DNA from: Moraxella atlantae NBRC 14588 | Lineage (GTDB): Bacteria > Pseudomonadota > Gammaproteobacteria > Pseudomonadales > Moraxellaceae | DNA: 64,000 nt | Direction: 5' to 3' | Assembly: GCF_001591265.1 (NCBI RefSeq) | Contig: NZ_BCUL01000009.1 | Location: 19,127-83,126 of the forward strand | In this document: positions 49,135 to 58,500 of the stretch, in pieces | How positions within the stretch are numbered: the first letter of the stretch is position 1 | Layout of the letters: each line of letters begins with the position of its first letter | Notes under the pieces: generated by a model | Told to the model about the DNA's origin: nothing | What the model saw: the letters and a program-made list of their open reading frames with translations, nothing else | Databases searched by the model: none | Position numbers and translations under genes: made by a program

Positions 49135-49776
49135 ATGGCTCGTTATTTAGGCCCAAAACTTAAATTATCACGTCGCGAAGGTACCGATTTACAATTAAAA
49201 TCGGGTGTAAAAGCGTACGATGAAAAAACCAAAAAAGCCGACCGTGCGCCTGGTCAGCATGGTAATCCACGTAGCAAAACATCTGAATACTCAGCTCAGC
49301 TACGTGAAAAGCAAAAAGTAAAACGCATGTATGGTGTGCTTGAGCGTCAGTTCTCAAACTACTACAAAGAAGCTGCCCGTATGCGTGGCGCAACTGGTGA
49401 AAACCTTTTGCAAATGCTTGAGCGTCGTTTAGATAACGTCGTGTATCGTATGGGTTTTGGCTCAACACGCGCCGAAGCGCGTCAATTGGTTAGCCACCGT
49501 GCGATCATGGTTAAAAAAGCTGGTCGTGACGAATTTGTTCGCGTTAATATCCCATCAATTCAATTGCAAGATGGTGATGAGATCGCGGTACATGAAAACG
49601 CTAAAGAGCAATTGCGTATTAAAAACGCGATTGAGCTTGCGGCGCAGCGCGGCACACCTGCATGGTTGGAAGTGGACCATAGCAAGTTGCATGGTACATT
49701 CAAACAAGCTCCTGACCGCTCAGATCTACCAGCAGAAATCAACGAAAACTTGATTGTTGAGCTGTACTCTAAGTAA
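49135..49776 (+). CDS. rpsD: 30S ribosomal protein S4
   Basis: 213 residues, a few more than E. coli S4. [19 protein letters not shown] and the S4 domain [21 protein letters not shown] are diagnostic. Primary 16S binder, and in E. coli the repressor of the alpha operon. A 129-bp gap with an imperfect TTTGGT/ACCAAA pairing precedes it. Confidence 0.98.
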   Translation: MARYLGPKLKLSRREGTDLQLKSGVKAYDEKTKKADRAPGQHGNPRSKTSEYSAQLREKQKVKRMYGVLERQFSNYYKEAARMRGATGENLLQMLERRLDNVVYRMGFGSTRAEARQLVSHRAIMVKKAGRDEFVRVNIPSIQLQDGDEIAVHENAKEQLRIKNAIELAAQRGTPAWLEVDHSKLHGTFKQAPDRSDLPAEINENLIVELYSK

Positions 49777-49814
49777 TCTTTTTCCTATTAGGTGTTATAT
49801 TATCGAGGTGACAC

Positions 49815-50822
49815 ATGATGTTAAATGCGACAGAGTTTCTCACACCCAGCGCCATCCATGTGGATACGGTCAGCGAAACCCACGCCAAAGTCACGCTCGA
49901 ACCGTTAGAGCGCGGCTTTGGTCATACGCTTGGTAATGCTTTGCGTCGAATTTTGCTATCATCGTTGCCAGGTGCAGCGGTGATTGAAGCAGAAATTGAT
50001 GGCGTAGATCACGAGTATTCAACGCTTGAAGGCTTACAAGAGGATGTGCTGGATTTATTGTTAAACCTAAAAGGTTTGGCAATCGTTTTGCATGACCAAA
50101 CAGAAGCTGTTTTGACGCTAGAAAAGCAAGGTCCTGGCGCGGTGTTGGCATCGGATATTAGCCTGCCACACAACGTTGAAATCGTTAATCCAGACTTGGT
50201 TTTAGGCACGCTAAGCGAACGCGGTAATTTAAAAATGCGTTTGCGTGTGGCAGTGGGTCGCGGTTATGAACCTGCCAATGTGCGCAAAGACTCAGGGGAA
50301 AATAAAGCGATTGGTCGGCTAAAACTTGATGCAAGCTATAGCCCAATTGTACGTGTTGCTTACCAAGTAGAAAACGCTCGTGTTGAGCAACGTACAGATT
50401 TAGATCGATTGATTATCGAGCTTGAAACCAACGGCACGATTGATCCAGAAGAAGCTATTCGCAAAGCAGCGACGATTTTGCAGCAGCAAATCTCGGTGTT
50501 TGTTGATCTAGAAGCCGAAGAAGCGCCTGAGCCTGTTAAGGAAAAAGAAGAAGTCGATCCTGTGCTATTGCGCCCCGTCGATGACTTAGAGCTTACGGTT
50601 CGCTCAGCCAACTGCTTGAAAGCAGAGAACATTTACTATATCGGTGATTTGGTGCAACGCACAGAGACTGAGCTGTTGAAAACACCAAACTTAGGTAAGA
50701 AATCATTGACCGAAATCAAAGACGTATTGGCGTCAAAAGATTTGGAATTGGGGATGCGCCTAGATAACTGGCCACCTGCCGATTTACGTGTTGATGATCG
50801 TTTTTCTTATCGTAGCCGTTAA
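49815..50822 (+). CDS. rpoA: DNA-directed RNA polymerase subunit alpha
   Basis: 335 residues. The N-terminal domain (about 1-230) has [27 protein letters not shown] for dimerisation. An acidic linker ([14 protein letters not shown]) follows. The C-terminal domain (about 250-330) carries [20 protein letters not shown] and [13 protein letters not shown] for UP-element and activator contacts. Two adjacent ATG codons are possible; the first is 6 bases from GAGG. Confidence 0.98.
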   Translation: MMLNATEFLTPSAIHVDTVSETHAKVTLEPLERGFGHTLGNALRRILLSSLPGAAVIEAEIDGVDHEYSTLEGLQEDVLDLLLNLKGLAIVLHDQTEAVLTLEKQGPGAVLASDISLPHNVEIVNPDLVLGTLSERGNLKMRLRVAVGRGYEPANVRKDSGENKAIGRLKLDASYSPIVRVAYQVENARVEQRTDLDRLIIELETNGTIDPEEAIRKAATILQQQISVFVDLEAEEAPEPVKEKEEVDPVLLRPVDDLELTVRSANCLKAENIYYIGDLVQRTETELLKTPNLGKKSLTEIKDVLASKDLELGMRLDNWPPADLRVDDRFSYRSR

Positions 50823-50841
50823 TCGTTAAAGGAATTTTGCC

Positions 50842-51201
50842 ATGCGCCATCGCAACAGTGGAGTAAAGCTGGGACGCACCAGCAGCCATCGTAAGGCTAT
50901 GTTTCAAAATATGACCAACTCATTGATTGAGCACGAGTTGATCAAAACCACGCTACCAAAAGCTAAAGAATTGCGCCGTGTAGCTGAGCCGCTTATCACG
51001 CTAGCTAAAGAAGATTCGGTTGCGAATCGTCGTCTAGCTTTCAACCGTTTGCGCAACAAGGCAGCGGTAGGTAAGCTATTTAGCACGCTAGGCCCACGTT
51101 ACAAAACCCGTCCAGGTGGTTATTTGCGCATTATCAAATGCGGCTACCGTGACGGAGACGCAGCACCAATGGCTTATGTAGAATTGGTTGATCGCGACTA
51201 A
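50842..51201 (+). CDS. rplQ: 50S ribosomal protein L17
   Basis: 119 residues. [20 protein letters not shown] is diagnostic. Tunnel-exit protein and last gene of the alpha operon. Ribosome site AAAGGAA; a terminator follows. Confidence 0.98.
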   Translation: MRHRNSGVKLGRTSSHRKAMFQNMTNSLIEHELIKTTLPKAKELRRVAEPLITLAKEDSVANRRLAFNRLRNKAAVGKLFSTLGPRYKTRPGGYLRIIKCGYRDGDAAPMAYVELVDRD

Positions 51202-51223
51202 TCTTGCGATGTGGTATTTTTAG

Positions 51224-51252
51224 CCCCTATAGGTATGACCTATAGGGGTTTT
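51224..51252 (+). terminator. terminator of the alpha operon
   Basis: Perfect 11-bp stem CCCCTATAGGT / ACCTATAGGGG with a three-base loop followed by TTTTG, 22 bp after rplQ. Confidence 0.9.
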
Positions 51253-51409
51253 GTTTTGTGGTGGGATGATTTAAAATTTTACCAATAACTGTAGCAAAAT
51301 AATTTTATCATTCATTGCCGTAAAACCACCGACTTTAGGCGGTGGATATAAGGCAACTCCGAAACCATGCTTACACACAGAAGCTTGTTAAGTATGTTAA
51401 ACTAACCCC

Positions 51410-52513
51410 ATGAAAACCCTCAAGCTACGCATACGAGACAAACACACAGCAAAGCTAAACCGCCTAAGCGGTTTGGTCAATTTCGTGTGGAACTATGTTA
51501 ATGACTTGAGTTACAAATACCTGCAAAAAACAGGCAAATTTTTTAGTGCCTATGACCTAAACGAATACACCAAAGGTAGTGGTGAACTACTTGGCTTGCA
51601 TTCTCAAACCATACAAGCCATTAATGAAACCCACGCCAAATCGCGACGCCAATTCAAAAAGGCTAAACTTAACTGGCGAACCAACAACCCAAACTCAAAG
51701 CGTAAAAGCCTAGGTTGGATTCCATTTAAGCAATCCGCAATCAAATTACTGGCTACTCATCAAACGGGTAAAAAAGGCTTAAAATCCACACTACAGCTTA
51801 GTTTAGCCAAAGGGCAAAAGCTAGTCATCGACCTATGGGATAGCTACAATCTTAGCCTATATCAAATAAACACCCTTGAGGTCGTCCAAGACAGCCGTAA
51901 CCGTTGGTATGCCTGTATCACCGTTAAAGACTATCCTAAAACACCATGCGGAACAGGTAGTGTCGGCATAGACTTAGGCTTAAAAGACAGTGCCACCACC
52001 TCAAACGGCGATAAACTACAAATCAAGCAAACACAGGCATGGGCTAAAAAATTGGGTGTCGCCCAACGAGCCAAAAACAAACAACGTGTCAAAGCGATTC
52101 ATGCCAAAATCAAAAACACACGCCAAGACCTCATCCACAAATTCACCACAGGGCTAGTTAAAAACAATGCCTTAATCGTGGTCGGTGATGTAAAAACCAC
52201 CCAATTCAGCCGTAAAAAAGGCAAACTAGCCAAAAGCGTATATGACGCAGGTTGGTTTGAACTCAAACGGCAACTGACCTACAAATGCAAGCATGCAGGT
52301 TGCCGTTTTGAAATCGTCAATGAAAAATACACTACCCAAACCTGTTCGTGCTGTGGCGATATATCCAGTAGTCCGAAAGGTAGAGCAGGTTTGCGAATAA
52401 GAGAATGGACTTGTGCAAAGTGTGGCACATGGCATGATAGAGATATCAACGCCAGTAAGAACATTCTTGCGGTCGGGCTTGACCGTCTTGTAGAAGGAAT
52501 CCCCTCACTTTAG
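51410..52513 (+). CDS. tnpB: TnpB-family RNA-guided nuclease homologue
   Basis: 367 residues, intact. RuvC-I GIDLGLKDSA (Asp188); RuvC-II region IVVGDVKTTQF with Gly259 where canonical TnpB has the catalytic Glu; Glu305 in VNEKYTTQTCS is a candidate substitute. The zinc finger is Cys312, Cys315, Cys335, Cys338, and RuvC-III is HDRDINAS (Asp345). TnpB proteins cut DNA guided by an RNA from the element's right end and help retain the element after TnpA excision. The stop TAG lies inside the right-end hairpin region. It is closely related to copy 1, with many substitutions spread along the length. Confidence 0.93.
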   Translation: MKTLKLRIRDKHTAKLNRLSGLVNFVWNYVNDLSYKYLQKTGKFFSAYDLNEYTKGSGELLGLHSQTIQAINETHAKSRRQFKKAKLNWRTNNPNSKRKSLGWIPFKQSAIKLLATHQTGKKGLKSTLQLSLAKGQKLVIDLWDSYNLSLYQINTLEVVQDSRNRWYACITVKDYPKTPCGTGSVGIDLGLKDSATTSNGDKLQIKQTQAWAKKLGVAQRAKNKQRVKAIHAKIKNTRQDLIHKFTTGLVKNNALIVVGDVKTTQFSRKKGKLAKSVYDAGWFELKRQLTYKCKHAGCRFEIVNEKYTTQTCSCCGDISSSPKGRAGLRIREWTCAKCGTWHDRDINASKNILAVGLDRLVEGIPSL

Positions 52514-52530
52514 GGAGGGGAGGAAGTCAA
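52440..52530 (+). ncRNA. predicted omega-RNA 3' scaffold of tnpB copy 2
   Basis: Hairpin CGGTC-GGGCTT-GACCG (52470-52485) inside the final tnpB codons, then the right-end TCCCCT/AGGGGA hairpin. The same two hairpins occur in copy 1 and both mini-elements with compensatory stem changes. The guide would start at about 52531 (GGCAGCAGTC). The 5' end is not defined. Confidence 0.5.
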
Positions 52531-52572
52531 GGCAGCAGTCAAGGGGATATACCATTTTCTGAAGCGGTCAAG

Positions 52573-52878
52573 GTGGGCAATACCTTGTATCTGTCAGGGC
52601 AGATTGGTATTGTCGATGGCAAACTGGCAACGGGTGGCACAGCTGGCGAAACCAAACAAACATTAAAAAATATCTTTGCTACCTTGCAGCGTTATGGCTA
52701 CCAGCCGCGCGATATCGTCAAATGTACGGCTATGCTAAAAGACATGCGTGATTTTGATGCGTTTAACCGTGAGTATCGTGCGATGTTCAGCCCATCGTAT
52801 CCTGCGCGTTCAGCATTTGGTGTCAGCGATTTGGCAATGGGCGCCAATGTTGAAATCGAATGTATCGCAGCACGTTAA
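52573..52878 (+). CDS. RidA family protein, 5'-truncated by the tnpB element
   Basis: 101 residues from the only available start, a GTG at 52573. Reading upstream in the same frame gives QGDIPFSEAVKV, clearly the RidA N-terminal strand, directly up to the element end at 52530. No ATG precedes it, and the frame then stops inside the element. RidA proteins hydrolyse reactive enamine/imine intermediates and are usually about 125-130 residues long. The conserved C-terminal part is present (PARSAFGVSDLAMGANVEIECIA, seen at about residues 74-99). It is probably a non-functional remnant unless the shortened form works. Confidence 0.75.
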   Translation: MGNTLYLSGQIGIVDGKLATGGTAGETKQTLKNIFATLQRYGYQPRDIVKCTAMLKDMRDFDAFNREYRAMFSPSYPARSAFGVSDLAMGANVEIECIAAR

Positions 52879-52919
52879 ACACGCCTTGCAAGCTAAAGAT
52901 TAGCTAGCCGCACAGCTGA

Positions 52920-53594
52920 CTAAAATTTGCCCAATTCACGTAACGAAACAGTGCTATCTTGCCCAACGATAATGTGATCAAGCAGCTGCATATCAATCAG
53001 TTGGCAAGCGTCTGCTATTGTGTGAGTTAAATCGATATCTGCTTTGGATGGTTGGGCACTGGTGGCAGGGTGATTATGGGCGATGATGAGCTGGCTAGCC
53101 CCATATTTTAACGCTTGACGTAGCACCTCGCGCACACACACTGAGCACGACGACAGACCGCCTGTAAATAGCGTTTCAAATTGAATCAACGTCAGCTCAT
53201 TGCTTAAAAATAGCACGGCAAATTCTTCGCGTCGCCGTGGACGCAGCTGGGTAGTCAAATAGTCTTTGACCAGTTGGCTGCTGTTGAGGTTGGGTGCTTG
53301 CTTAACCTGTGCGGCAAGGTAGCGTTTGCCCATCTCAAGACTGGCAAGAATTTGCGCGTATTTTGCTATGCCAATGCCACTGTGGTTCATCACTTCATCG
53401 GCAGGTGCGGCAAGCAAATCAGCAAGGCTACCGAATTTGGCGATCAAGTCACGGGCAAGCTCGATCGCGGATTTGTCTTTGGTGCCTGTGCGCAAAAAAA
53501 TCGCCAAAATTTCACTGTCTGACAGGCTATCGGCGCCTTTTTGTAAGAGTTTTTCACGTGGACGTTCATCTACATGCCAGTCTTTGATTGCCAT
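52920..53594 (-). CDS. radC: RadC family protein (JAB/MPN domain)
   Basis: 224 residues from the ATG at 53594, where MAIKDWHVDERPREKLL begins; the longer open frame upstream is not homologous. A helix-hairpin-helix-like N-terminal part (about 20-95) precedes the JAB domain. The metal motif is HNHPATSAQPSKAD near residue 175. Despite its name the family's role in repair is unproven. It is divergent from coaBC, the classical neighbourhood. Confidence 0.92.
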   Translation of the reverse strand: MAIKDWHVDERPREKLLQKGADSLSDSEILAIFLRTGTKDKSAIELARDLIAKFGSLADLLAAPADEVMNHSGIGIAKYAQILASLEMGKRYLAAQVKQAPNLNSSQLVKDYLTTQLRPRRREEFAVLFLSNELTLIQFETLFTGGLSSCSVCVREVLRQALKYGASQLIIAHNHPATSAQPSKADIDLTHTIADACQLIDMQLLDHIIVGQDSTVSLRELGKF

Positions 53595-53688
53595 AAGTCG
53601 TTGGTCAATACGGTTAAAATTTAAGCAAAATATTACGCAAATTCGGCAAAACTTGCTACCATAGGGCAATTTTTTTTTGGGTAATCAT

Positions 53689-54981
53689 ATGATGAAACGT
53701 ATTATTCTTGCGATTACGGGCGGTATTGCCGCGTATAAATCGGCGGTGTTGGCGCGGTTGTTGGTTAAGGCAGGTTTTGAGGTTCGGGTGATCATGAGCC
53801 AAGGCGCGCAAGCGTTTATCACGCCGCTAACCTTGCAAGCTTTGACAGGCAATGCGGTGCATACTGAATTGTTGGACGCGGCAGCCGAGCGCGGTATGGG
53901 GCATATTGAGTTGGCAAAATGGGCGGATATCATGCTGATCGCGCCTGCTTCTGCCAATACCTTAGCAAGGTTAGCAATGGGCATGGCAGATGATTTATTG
54001 ACAACGGTGTGCTTGGCAACTGCTGCGCCCGTCTTGGTCGCCCCTGCGATGAATCAACAGATGTGGCAACATCCTGCTGTGCAGCTTAATTTACAGACGT
54101 TGGCGGATTTGGGCTATCAACTGGTCATGCCTGACAGTGGCGAACAAGCCTGTGGTGATGTCGGCATGGGGCGGCTGCCTGAGCCTGACACGCTACTGGT
54201 ACATGTCGAGCATACATTGGCGCGATTGACGGTGCCGCAAGTATTGGCAGGTCGGCACGTTGTCATCACAGCAGGTCCGACTATCGAGGCGATTGATCCC
54301 GTGCGTTATTTGTCGAACCATTCCACAGGCAAGATGGGTTTTGCCTTAGCCACAGCCTGTTGTAATGCAGGTGCGCGTGTGACGCTGATTGCAGGCGGTA
54401 AGGTGCAGCTACCCACACCACTAGGGGTGACGCGCATTAACGTGCTATCAGCCGAGCAGATGCTGGTAGCCGCGCAGCAGTATGTTAAAGGCAATGAAAA
54501 TTGGCAATCTGTGATAGATGATGACCCGCATGATCATCACCACCACGACGCACCACTGCTTGACCATCCACCTGCCGATGTTTTTATTGCTACCGCTGCC
54601 GTGGCGGATTATCGTACGCGCCAAGCTGCGCCACAAAAAATTAAAAAGACTCAAGACGAGCTGAATTTAGACTTGGTTAAAAATCCTGATATTTTGGCAA
54701 CGATTTCTGCTGAATTTCCTAACGTGTTTACGGTGGGTTTTGCCGCGGAGACGCAAGACGTTGAGCGTTATGCGCGTGGCAAATTGACAGCAAAAAACTT
54801 AGATATGATTGCTTGTAATGATGTGTCACGCAGTGATATCGGTTTTGGCAGTGATGACAATGCCATGACGGTATTTTTTCGTGATCAACATGACGCGGTA
54901 ATACTGCCAAAGGCAAGCAAAGGTGAGATTGCCGCACAATTGGTCGGTCTAATTGGGCGGCATATTAATGTGAGGGAATAA
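53689..54981 (+). CDS. coaBC: bifunctional phosphopantothenoylcysteine decarboxylase / phosphopantothenate-cysteine ligase
   Basis: 430 residues from the first of two adjacent ATGs. The CoaC domain (about 1-185) binds FMN, with GGIAAYKSAVLARLL, the catalytic His in a GMGHIELAKWAD context, and APAMNQQMW. The CoaB domain (about 190-430) has ITAGPTIEAIDPVRYLSNHSTGKMG and AAVADYR. Together they make 4'-phosphopantetheine for coenzyme A. A His/Asp-rich insert (about residues 277-295, with DHHHHD) separates parts of the CoaB domain and is not usual for the family. Confidence 0.95.
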   Translation: MMKRIILAITGGIAAYKSAVLARLLVKAGFEVRVIMSQGAQAFITPLTLQALTGNAVHTELLDAAAERGMGHIELAKWADIMLIAPASANTLARLAMGMADDLLTTVCLATAAPVLVAPAMNQQMWQHPAVQLNLQTLADLGYQLVMPDSGEQACGDVGMGRLPEPDTLLVHVEHTLARLTVPQVLAGRHVVITAGPTIEAIDPVRYLSNHSTGKMGFALATACCNAGARVTLIAGGKVQLPTPLGVTRINVLSAEQMLVAAQQYVKGNENWQSVIDDDPHDHHHHDAPLLDHPPADVFIATAAVADYRTRQAAPQKIKKTQDELNLDLVKNPDILATISAEFPNVFTVGFAAETQDVERYARGKLTAKNLDMIACNDVSRSDIGFGSDDNAMTVFFRDQHDAVILPKASKGEIAAQLVGLIGRHINVRE

Positions 54982-55067
54982 AATTATTTAAATTATTTAA
55001 TTAAAATATGAATGCACTACAAAGGGCGATTTAGATATAAAGCGAGTATGGCTAACCTTGCCAATAA

Positions 55068-55095
55068 AAAACTGGCAAATTAACTTGCCAGTTTT
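55068..55095. terminator. bidirectional terminator coaBC / hslO
   Basis: Perfect 11-bp stem AAAACTGGCAA / TTGCCAGTTTT with a six-base loop between convergent genes. Confidence 0.85.
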
Positions 55096-55114
55096 ATGGT
55101 TTTAGCAAGCAGAT

Positions 55115-56089
55115 TTAAGCAAAGATCATCTCAATGTCGGCTTTGTTAAAGCGATACACTTGCCCACAAAATCCACAGTCTAGCGCAATTTCACCGTCGT
55201 GTTCATCAGCAATCGCCATGGCTTCGGTTTTGCCAAGTTGAAAAATCGCGGATGCACTTTTTTCACGCGAGCACGTACATGCAAATGTCAAAGGCACGGC
55301 ATCAATCGTACTGACGGGCTCTTCATGGTACAAGCGTAGCAAAATCTCTTTTGCAGGCAAGTCGGTCAGTTCTTCGGGTTTTAGCGTATCGGTCAAAATG
55401 CCCAAACGTGGGAACAGGTCTGCATCGGTCATGCCTTCAAGCATTTCGGCAGCGGTTAAGGTGTCGATGTTATTGTCATCATCGCGTTGGTCATTGATAT
55501 CGGCATTGCCGCGTGGCAGTAGCTGCAGCAAAATGCCGCCTGCTTGCGTGCCATCGGCAGCCAATTTAATCACCGTTGGGATTTGCACAGACTGCTGTTG
55601 GTAGTGGGTTAAACACTCAGCAAGGTTGTTTGATACGCGCTCAACAATGCCTTGGTAGCCTTCGGACTGTACGCCAAACATGCTATCGGGTTGGACATTG
55701 ATAAACAGCACACCCTCACCTGCTTTGCCAAGCGTGGCTAATGCTTCATCCGCGGTGTTCAAGTTTGTCCAGTCGCCTGACCAATCTGCCAAGGCACGCA
55801 CATGCCCTTGGTGGTCACATTCTGCCATCGCCCATGCCAAGCGTGCTTGCTCATCGGTGGCTTCACTGGGGTGCTGCAGCTGAATCGATAGCCGCCCGTT
55901 GATTTTAAGCGTACCAATCAGCAGGCTTGCCGCAACTAACATTTCACCAAGCAGTTTTTGCAAAGCATGGGGGTAGGGACGTTGGGCAATGATTTGGCGA
56001 TAGCTGTCAGCAAGGTGGACGATATCACCGCGAACGGGGCTATCTTGGATAAAAAAACGTTGGCGATAATCATTGGTTTGATTTGACAT
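55115..56089 (-). CDS. hslO: redox-regulated molecular chaperone Hsp33
   Basis: 324 residues from the ATG at 56089 (MSNQTNDYRQRF), with GGA 8 bases upstream; another ATG at 56101 would add four. The N-terminal substrate-binding domain spans about 1-230. The C-terminal zinc switch has CTCSREK and CGFCG, the CxC/CxxC set that releases zinc and activates the holdase under oxidative stress. A polar Asp/Asn stretch near residue 210 (DINDQRDDDNN) is an extra loop. Confidence 0.93.
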   Translation of the reverse strand: MSNQTNDYRQRFFIQDSPVRGDIVHLADSYRQIIAQRPYPHALQKLLGEMLVAASLLIGTLKINGRLSIQLQHPSEATDEQARLAWAMAECDHQGHVRALADWSGDWTNLNTADEALATLGKAGEGVLFINVQPDSMFGVQSEGYQGIVERVSNNLAECLTHYQQQSVQIPTVIKLAADGTQAGGILLQLLPRGNADINDQRDDDNNIDTLTAAEMLEGMTDADLFPRLGILTDTLKPEELTDLPAKEILLRLYHEEPVSTIDAVPLTFACTCSREKSASAIFQLGKTEAMAIADEHDGEIALDCGFCGQVYRFNKADIEMIFA

Positions 56090-56203
56090 AATTTTTTCCA
56101 TGAGTTTAAGCTAAGCAATACCGATCAAGCAGCATTGCAACCTGCCATCATGATGGGGGCAAATGTCAATATTTCAAAATTTTTCGCCAAACGTTAAGAT
56201 TTT

Positions 56204-57568
56204 TTAAAATGATTCAACCAGCGCAGCAAGCGTTGCCAGCTCTTGTGCCAAATAATCCAACAAACGCTCACTGTGCGGCACGGCTTTGCTGCACGCCGCG
56301 ATACAAAAATCCATCTGATCAACGTATGTACAAAGCGTGATATTCAAGGCTTGGTCATTGAAAACCACCGAGGCAGGGTACAGGGCTTCAAGCTTGGCAC
56401 CATGCCAGTACAAAGGCGTTTTTGAGCCAGGTACATTGGAGATGATTAGGTTAAAACCGCGATATTCGGGAAATAACCCTGTCAAAATCTGTAACCCTGC
56501 ACGGCTATACGCCAACGCACTGTAGATGATCGATGATGATTGCGACAGACGGGCAAAACGGCGTTTGCTGTTGCGTGTACTGGCATGAATGGCTTGCAAG
56601 CGTTCGACAGGATCGGCAAGATGGGTTGCCAAATTGGCTAAAATAAACGTCAGCTGATTGCCCGACGCACTGTTGTCGGTACGCAGCGAATAGGGCACAA
56701 ACGCAATCAACGGCTTACGCGGCAAGGCTTGCTGTGCCAACAGGTATCGCCGCAACGCACCGCTACACACTGCCAGCACCACATCATTGAGGCTCACGCC
56801 AAACGCGTCTGCCACACGCCGAAACCGTGATAGCTCAAACGAAACCGCCGACAATCGCCGCGCGCTGGATACCTTTTGGTTTAAGATACTATCGGGTGCT
56901 TGTGTGGTGGTGACATAATCGCTATCAAAACGCTCAACCACATTGCGCAGCAACGCCTGCCCAACAGCAGGCAAGGCACGGGTTTGTTGTTTGGCGACTC
57001 TCAACAAGGATTGGTCGGTGGGTAATACCGAGTCAATCAAGTGGCGTTTGCGCGTCATCAGCGACCACGCAGGCAGGCTAACGCGCTCATCGGCAGTCGG
57101 TGACAGTGATTTTTGCACCAATCGCAGCCCAGCAATGCCATCAATCAGCGCATGATGAATCTTAAAGTACAGCGCGAACCGCTGTCCTGCTTGCCCATCT
57201 GCCGTGATACCCTCAATCAGATGACACTCCCACATCGGGCTATGGCGATTGAGCAATTTGCTGTGTTCCTGTGACACATAAGTCAGCAAATCCGCCATTT
57301 GAGCAGGCTTGGGCAGGGCAATATGACGAAAATGTTGCTCAACATCAAAACGCCCATCGGTTTGCCAAAATAGCTCACGGTGCAGTATTTGGTTAAATGG
57401 AAAACTTGGCGGAATCTGACTGGTACGCATCTGCTCGGCAAGTCGCCCAACAAAATCCGCATCGGCATCATCAGGTAGGCGAAACAAAAACAACCCACCG
57501 ATATGCATGGGCTGGTTGCGCGTCTCTAGGCGCAAAAAAAGCTGATCGACCGCCGACAATACGCGCAT
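56204..57568 (-). CDS. wax ester synthase / diacylglycerol acyltransferase (WS/DGAT)
   Basis: 454 residues from the ATG at 57568; a GTG at 57577 is the alternative. It begins MRVLSAVDQLFLRLE. The catalytic HHxxxDG motif is present as KIHHALIDGIAG (about residue 135), and the C-terminal NLIISNVPGSKTPLYWHGA is the second family motif. The enzyme transfers acyl-CoA to long-chain alcohols or diacylglycerol, forming storage wax esters or triacylglycerol, as known in Acinetobacter and Psychrobacter. It is not in an operon with other lipid genes here. Confidence 0.92.
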   Translation of the reverse strand: MRVLSAVDQLFLRLETRNQPMHIGGLFLFRLPDDADADFVGRLAEQMRTSQIPPSFPFNQILHRELFWQTDGRFDVEQHFRHIALPKPAQMADLLTYVSQEHSKLLNRHSPMWECHLIEGITADGQAGQRFALYFKIHHALIDGIAGLRLVQKSLSPTADERVSLPAWSLMTRKRHLIDSVLPTDQSLLRVAKQQTRALPAVGQALLRNVVERFDSDYVTTTQAPDSILNQKVSSARRLSAVSFELSRFRRVADAFGVSLNDVVLAVCSGALRRYLLAQQALPRKPLIAFVPYSLRTDNSASGNQLTFILANLATHLADPVERLQAIHASTRNSKRRFARLSQSSSIIYSALAYSRAGLQILTGLFPEYRGFNLIISNVPGSKTPLYWHGAKLEALYPASVVFNDQALNITLCTYVDQMDFCIAACSKAVPHSERLLDYLAQELATLAALVESF

Positions 57569-57693
57569 GATTCTCACTTGTTATGCCGTTAAAATAAAAA
57601 AGTAAACATTAAAAAGTCGTCAAAACCGCGCCGTTTAGCAAATTGGCAAAACGACGCGCAAACTTAAGCGTTTTTTGGCTATCGCCTGTCAGC

Positions 57694-58500
57694 TTAACGG
57701 AAAAAATAGCCCGTTTGCGGTGAACTGGCTTGTGCCATCGCACGCGCAGGCATCCGCCCTGCCAAAAACGCCTCACGCCCAGCAAGCACGGCATGACGCA
57801 TAGCCGTTGCCATACGCACAGGCTCACGCGCGTGCGCAATTGCGGTATTCATCAGCACGCCATCGCAGCCAAGCTCCATCGCAATCGCTGCATCTGACGC
57901 CGTCCCCACACCTGCATCCACCAAAACAGGTACTTGGGTCTGCTCAACAATTAAGCTAAGCGTGTGGCGATTGAGCAGCCCAAGTCCTGAGCCAATCAAG
58001 CTACCCAATGGCATAATCGCCACACAACCCATGCTCTCAAGCTCTTTTGCCACAATCGGATCATCTGAGGTATAAACCATCACCTCAAAACCATCATCAA
58101 TCAATGTCTGCGCAGCCTTGACCGTTTCGATCACGTTTGGATATAAATTTTTGTCATCGCCCAGTACTTCAAGCTTGACCAAATTATGCCCATCAAGCAA
58201 TTCACGCGCCAATTGACAAGTACGCACCGCGCTGTCGGCATCAAAACAGCCTGCGGTATTGGGCAAAATCGTGTAACGCTCGGGTGAAATCACCTCCAAT
58301 AAGTTGGGCGTGTTTTTGTCTTGCCCGATGTTGATGCGGCGAATAGCAACCGTGACAATCTCTGCCCCCGAAGCGGCGATCGCGTCGGCGGTTTCGTTCA
58401 AGTCTTTGTATTTGCCCGTACCAACGAGCAGCCGCGAGCCAAACGTGCGTGAGCCGATCGTTAAGCGGTCATCTGTTGGGGTGTTGTTGGTATTTGACAT
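57694..58500 (-). CDS. thiG: thiazole synthase ThiG
   Basis: 268 residues. A TIM barrel that forms the thiazole phosphate of thiamine from deoxyxylulose phosphate, dehydroglycine and ThiS-thiocarboxylate. [29 protein letters not shown] and [19 protein letters not shown] are characteristic. thiS, usually adjacent, is not seen next to it, so the thiamine genes appear dispersed. Confidence 0.95.
   Translation of the reverse strand: MSNTNNTPTDDRLTIGSRTFGSRLLVGTGKYKDLNETADAIAASGAEIVTVAIRRINIGQDKNTPNLLEVISPERYTILPNTAGCFDADSAVRTCQLARELLDGHNLVKLEVLGDDKNLYPNVIETVKAAQTLIDDGFEVMVYTSDDPIVAKELESMGCVAIMPLGSLIGSGLGLLNRHTLSLIVEQTQVPVLVDAGVGTASDAAIAMELGCDGVLMNTAIAHAREPVRMATAMRHAVLAGREAFLAGRMPARAMAQASSPQTGYFFR

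Larger units (their letters stand above)
51303..52530 (+). mobile_element. IS200/IS605-type tnpB element, copy 2
   Basis: About 1.23 kb with a complete tnpB and no tnpA. The left end has the perfect CCACCG/CGGTGG hairpin inside TTGCC...GGCAA, preceded by TTTTATC. The right end has TCCCCT/AGGGGA and ends GGAAGTCAA. It lies between the alpha operon and a truncated ridA. About one base shorter than copy 1, matching the extra C there. Confidence 0.88.
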
